Shown: piece after piece, positions 63,425-64,000 of the stretch
Position numbering within the stretch: position 1 is the first letter of the stretch
Layout of the letters: each line of letters begins with the position of its first letter
Source: Eledone cirrhosa
Lineage: Eukaryota > Mollusca > Cephalopoda > Octopoda > Eledonidae
NCBI GenBank assembly: GCA_964016885.1
Contig: OZ024741.1
Coordinates: 415,661,081-415,725,080, forward strand
Length of the DNA: 64,000 bases
Direction: 5' to 3'
Notes under the pieces: generated by a model
Database searches by the model: none
What the model was told of the DNA's origin: nothing
What the model saw: only the letters and a program-made list of their open reading frames with translations
Program-made: the position numbers and the translations under genes

Positions 63425-64000
63425 CCTCTGTTATATTAACTGGGGCCTCTGTTATATTAACTGGGGTCTCTGTTATATTAACTGGGGTCTCTGTTATATT
63501 AACTGGGGTCTCTGTTATATTAACTGGGGTCTCTGTTATATTAACTGGGGTATGTTATATTAACTGGGGTCTCTGTTATATTAACTGTGGCCTCTGTTTT
63601 ATTAACTAGGGCCTCTATTATATTAACTGGGGTCTCTGTTATATTAACTGGGGTCTCTGTTATATTAACTGGGGTCTCTGTTATATTAACTGGGGTATGT
63701 TATATTAACTGGGGTCTCTGTTATATTAACTGGGGCCTCTGTTATATTAACTGGGGCCTTTGTTATGTTAACTGGGGCCTCTGTTATATTAAATGGGGTC
63801 TCTGATATATTAACTGGGGCCTCTGATATATTAACTGGGGCCTCTGTTATATTAACTGGGGTCTCTGTTATATTAACTAGGGTCTCTGTTATATTAAATG
63901 GGGTCTCTGTTATATAAACTGGGGTCTCTGTTATATTAACTGGTGCCTCTGTCATATTAACTGGGGTCTCTGTTATATTAACTGGGGCCTCTGTTATATT

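Larger units (their letters stand above)
1..64000 (+). repeat. 21-bp satellite array filling the window
   Basis: Every part of the window is built from a 21-bp unit: five pyrimidines (TCTCT or CCTCT) followed by GTTATATTAACTGGGG. All copies run head to tail in one orientation, with no inversion and no unique sequence between them. The canonical unit is 38% GC (9 T, 5 G, 4 A, 3 C), so the plus strand is rich in T and G. Common variants are T/C at base 1, TAAATG for TAACTG, CTATTATA, CTGATATA, CTGTAATA, ACTAGGG and TTACATTAAATG. Shorter units are TATGTTATATTAACTGGGG (19 bp), the TACG form (19 bp), a form lacking one TC (19 bp) and a GTATATT form (20 bp). The array enters at base 1 and leaves at base 64,000, so its true length is unknown. 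The family is not one I can name. Placement in eukaryotic heterochromatin is inferred from size and purity. Confidence 0.99.
49250..64000 (+). repeat. Higher-order repeats of 3,141, 3,870 and 3,745 bp
   Basis: The paired GGGTCCTCTG monomers occur at 49,731, 52,872, 56,742 and 60,487. The TCGCGG monomer occurs at 50,581, 53,722, 57,592 and 61,337. Both series give exactly 3,141, 3,870 and 3,745 bp. Units contain a variant of cassette A (TTTATTTACTGG), a stretch rich in GATATATT dimers, a block rich in GGCGCC and ACTAGGG monomers, and a C-B module whose C has TATCATATT instead of TTCATATT. The array continues past the right edge. Confidence 0.92.

Noticed and set aside
1..64000. CRISPR array
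   Set aside because: The repeats are contiguous with no unique spacers, and the unit is imperfect and of satellite type.
1..64000. Telomeric repeat
   Set aside because: The unit is 21 bp and does not contain the TTAGGG or TTTAGGG type motif in tandem.
1..64000. HNF1 homeodomain sites from the GTTA...TAAC palindrome
   Set aside because: The HNF1 consensus GTTAATNATTAAC needs a 13-bp spacing. Here the arms span 11 bp and only the ATTAAC half-site matches.
1..64000. Promoters or terminators from TATATTAA and GC runs
   Set aside because: These strings are part of every monomer, so no single occurrence stands out, and no stem-loop with a U tract is present.

Overview
The whole 64,000-base window is one tandem-repeat array. 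From the first base to the last it is head-to-tail copies, all in one orientation, of a 21-bp unit with a pyrimidine start (TCTCT or CCTCT) and the core GTTATATTAACTGGGG. That is about 3,050 monomers. I found no stretch of unique DNA, transposon, RNA gene or credible protein gene, and both window edges cut the array mid-way. An uninterrupted AT-rich satellite of this size points to a eukaryotic chromosome, most likely a heterochromatic, subtelomeric or pericentromeric block. Nothing in the sequence identifies the species.

Monomer variants carry the information. The commonest are a T/C dimorphism at base 1, TAAATG for TAACTG, CTATTATA for CTGTTATA, CTGATATA, CTGTAATA, ACTAGGG, and shorter units of 19 bp (TATG, TACG or a lost TC) or 20 bp. 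Ordered runs of variants form recognisable cassettes: A (147 bp, 17 copies), C followed at a fixed 84 bp by B (14 paired copies), and B alone (14 more).

These cassettes recur in multi-kilobase higher-order repeats whose composition changes along the array. 1-5.3 kb has cassette-A units repeated at 1,020 and 2,058 bp plus a 2,268-bp pair. 5.3-12.9 kb alternates C-B and A modules at about 2.8-3.0 kb. 12.9-22.2 kb has B-rich units of 2.6-3.1 kb with no A. 22.2-36.0 kb has a full unit, two copies carrying the same 1,459-bp deletion (period exactly 2,850 bp), then another full unit. 36.0-39.3 kb is B-rich with a 1,233-bp local duplication. 39.3-49.2 kb has units of 2,695, 2,424 and 2,987 bp. 49.2-64 kb has units of 3,141, 3,870 and 3,745 bp.

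The length differences I worked through decompose into whole monomers of 21, 20 and 19 bp. This is the signature expected of unequal exchange or slippage in register.

There are many open reading frames, some over 300 codons, but they follow from the arithmetic. Because 21 is 7 x 3, two forward frames and one reverse frame contain no stop in the canonical unit. The open frames start and stop where 19-bp units shift the phase, and most lack an ATG. I annotate no CDS.
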